Assembly: GCA_016715865.1 (NCBI GenBank) | Contig: JADJXM010000007.1 | Location: 258,001-322,000 of the forward strand | Length of the DNA stretch: 64,000 bases | Reading direction: 5' to 3' | DNA from: Acidobacteriota bacterium | GTDB taxonomy: Bacteria; Acidobacteriota; Blastocatellia; RBC074 | Part shown: one piece after another, positions 61,175 to 64,000 of the stretch | Numbering within the stretch: the stretch's first letter is position 1 | Layout: each line of letters starts with the position of its first letter | Translations under genes and position numbers: made by a program | The notes under the pieces: generated by a model | What the model saw: only the letters and a program-made list of their open reading frames with translations | Told to the model about the DNA's origin: nothing | Databases searched by the model: none

Positions 61175-61606
61175 ATGAGCACAACAATCAATCCCGAGAT
61201 GCGGGAATTACAGCAAAAGGTTGATGAGATGCGGATCAATCTGGCCAGAACGCAGGGCGAGATCGAAATCATCAGGCAAAACAGTGAACGTAACGATCGA
61301 CAGACGATCAAACAGTTTGTCATCTTTACCGTCACCATGCTGATAGCTGTGGTTTCGACCCTGATCGGTACCAGCGTCTTTCAGACCGACGCTCTGCGGC
61401 GTGAAATGAGCGCGAAATTTGAAGTAGTCGACCAGCGCTTCAATGCCGTAGACCAGAAGATTGACTCGCTGGATCAGCGGATAGACAAACTGGATCAGCG
61501 TATGGACAGACTGGATCAGCGTATGGACAGACTTGATCAGCGTATGGACAGACTTGAAGGCTCGATTAATGAGATCAAGACCAGCCTTGGAATCCGGCGC
61601 CGATGA
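61175..61606 (+). CDS. Single-pass membrane protein with heptad coiled coil encoded by 21-bp repeats
   Basis: This is a 143-residue protein. Residues 1-45 are helical and charged, residues 48-68 form one membrane helix (FVIFTVTMLIAVVSTLIGTS), and residues 75-135 form a long coiled coil. Within it, LDQR(I/M)D(K/R) heptads recur at least five times, matching a 21-bp DNA repeat at about 61470-61556 (core ctggatcagcgtatggaca). The family resembles small bacterial proteins with hemolysin XhlA-like or tRNA-synthetase-like coils, but I recognise no specific one. GGAGGG lies 8 bases before the start and a terminator follows. Confidence 0.72.
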   Translation: MSTTINPEMRELQQKVDEMRINLARTQGEIEIIRQNSERNDRQTIKQFVIFTVTMLIAVVSTLIGTSVFQTDALRREMSAKFEVVDQRFNAVDQKIDSLDQRIDKLDQRMDRLDQRMDRLDQRMDRLEGSINEIKTSLGIRRR

Positions 61607-61636
61607 TCCGGCGCCGAAAATCCTGTCTCAAAAAGT

Positions 61637-61671
61637 AAACGCCGGAGAATGGTTTATCTCTCCGGCGTTTT
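61637..61671. terminator. Bidirectional terminator
   Basis: Stem AAACGCCGGAGA (61637-61648) pairs perfectly with TCTCCGGCGTTT (61659-61670); T-runs are on both strands. It lies between the convergent coiled-coil and DUF1080 genes. Confidence 0.88.
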
Positions 61672-61689
61672 GACATGTCCGATTGACTG

Positions 61690-62328
61690 TTAATCCAGTC
61701 GTTTGACACGGATGTTTTTATACTGAATTGTGCTCTTCGGATCGTGCGCCTGCAAAGCGAAGGTCCCCTTATCGAGGATGCGGGTGAAATCGGCTCCCGG
61801 CTTGCGGTCGGCGGGTTCATCCCAATCGACGGCGACCTTGTCGTTGACCTTGATCGTGACGTGCTTGCCTTTGACGATTATGTGGTAGGTGTACCATTCG
61901 TTGTCGTTGACCAGCTGTTCCTTAACATCCTGGACGCCGTACAGGCCGCCCGTCCGGCGCCAGTCGGTATGAGTCTGATTGACCTGGACTTCATATCCGT
62001 GTTTCGGCCAGCCAGTCGCCTGGTACTGGGTATGGATGTAGATGCCGCCGTTCGACCCCGGTGTGGTTTTAGCGTCGATCTTGAGCTCGAAATTTATAAA
62101 CGGCTTTTCATCGCCGACATAATAAAGATGGCTGCGGCTGCCGTGGGCCGTGAAAGCGCCATCCTGGATCGACCATGCATCCTGATTTTCGTCGGCCATC
62201 TTCCAACCGTTAAAACTCTTGCCGTCGAATATCGTCTTGAAGCCCTTCTCTTCCTTCACCTGGCCGGTAACGGCAAAGGCGAGCGTGAGCGCTACGATGA
62301 TGACTGAGAAAATTCTGCTATGTTTCAT
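61690..62328 (-). CDS. Exported DUF1080 (3-keto-disaccharide hydrolase-like) protein
   Basis: This is a 212-residue exported protein of the DUF1080 concanavalin-like fold (signal IFSVIIVALTLAFAVTG). Family landmarks are FKTIFDGKSFNGWK, SHLYYVGDEKPFINFELKID, GSNGGIYIHTQYQ and YHIIVKGKHVTIKVNDK. DUF1080 proteins act on or bind carbohydrates; some hydrolyse 3-keto-glycosides. It is a single gene with a terminator after it. Confidence 0.85.
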   Translation of the reverse strand: MKHSRIFSVIIVALTLAFAVTGQVKEEKGFKTIFDGKSFNGWKMADENQDAWSIQDGAFTAHGSRSHLYYVGDEKPFINFELKIDAKTTPGSNGGIYIHTQYQATGWPKHGYEVQVNQTHTDWRRTGGLYGVQDVKEQLVNDNEWYTYHIIVKGKHVTIKVNDKVAVDWDEPADRKPGADFTRILDKGTFALQAHDPKSTIQYKNIRVKRLD

Positions 62329-62453
62329 TACCTGATCTCCTCGATTCCAAATGATAATTCTGTCAATTCATGACGCAGGATGGCCATCAAACCATCCGGG
62401 AGGCAGGATCGTCAAGTCCCCTGAACGATTTGGACGATCCGGTTGATTTTCGG

Positions 62454-63587
<1,134 letters not shown>

Positions 63588-63623
63588 GCGGGATAGAGGA
63601 ATGGAGACAAGGCCACCTGCTGA

Positions 63624-64000
<377 letters not shown>

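Overview
This 64 kb window looks like an ordinary chromosomal stretch from a free-living, Gram-negative, diderm bacterium with a mid-to-high GC genome. My best guess is Acidobacteriota. The reasons are an LPS heptose pathway, a methyltransferase carrying a C-terminal domain that resembles the Solibacter-type TIGR03437 domain, an alpha-2-macroglobulin/DUF1175 pair, an ECF sigma/anti-sigma/DUF4097 set, and very abundant intergenic palindromes. No ribosomal RNA or marker-gene tree is available, so the phylum is an inference. I see no phage, transposase, integrase or CRISPR array.

Layout. 1-3131: LPS core heptose genes (waaF-like, 5' end cut by the window; gmhB with a frameshift; waaC-like) and an ICMT-like membrane methyltransferase. 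3241-6605: a DUF3108 secreted protein, a crotonase-family hydratase and a DHA2 drug exporter. 6786-11186 (minus): ABC-2 exporter ATPase, a two-part methyltransferase, the ABC permease and a dipeptide epimerase. 11366-11534: a tRNA-Leu(CAG) with a recognisable promoter and terminator. 11565-15507: MFS exporter, a LarA-type lactate racemase homologue and a cysteine-desulfurase-like protein. 15660-20266 (minus): Tex, a membrane-anchored nuclease-fold protein and a frameshifted cytochrome P450.

20330-30423 (minus) is one hydrogenase operon, hyaA-hyaB-hyaC-hyaD-hypA-hypB-hypF-hypC-hypD-hypE. It encodes a Tat-exported, membrane-bound uptake [NiFe] hydrogenase, its cytochrome b, its endopeptidase and all six Hyp cofactor-assembly proteins. 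The small subunit has both extra cysteines that mark oxygen-tolerant group 1d enzymes. A B12-radical SAM gene is divergent from it. 32212-36635 (minus): two secreted propeller-type proteins and transketolase.

36686-46501 (minus) is an envelope cluster: a DUF1175 lipoprotein, a thioester-bearing alpha-2-macroglobulin, a polytopic membrane protein, a very unusual lipoprotein joining penicillin-binding transpeptidase, SpoIID and metallopeptidase-like parts, and a small conserved protein. 46696-50483: fatty acid desaturase, an OmpR-type two-component pair, and a degenerate sigma-54-activator-like protein that has lost its ATPase motifs. 50893-53632 (minus): ECF sigma factor, zinc anti-sigma factor and DUF4097 protein. 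53872-64000: sugar-nucleotide epimerase, SSS symporter plus NagZ-like glycosidase, a secreted alpha/beta hydrolase, an amino acid permease, a coiled-coil membrane protein, a DUF1080 protein, alanine racemase and the 3' part of dnaB.

The most striking non-coding signal is a family of heptanucleotide tandem repeats (tttccag, tttctac, tttcaac, tttaact and their complements). They often occur as inverted pairs and sit in many intergenic gaps. Several gene ends run into them and take their last codons or stop from them, and one (hypF) has gained a tail of about 30 residues. Two further palindrome families, one with GGAGYGC/GCGCTCC termini and one rich in CTCTGTG, fill other gaps.
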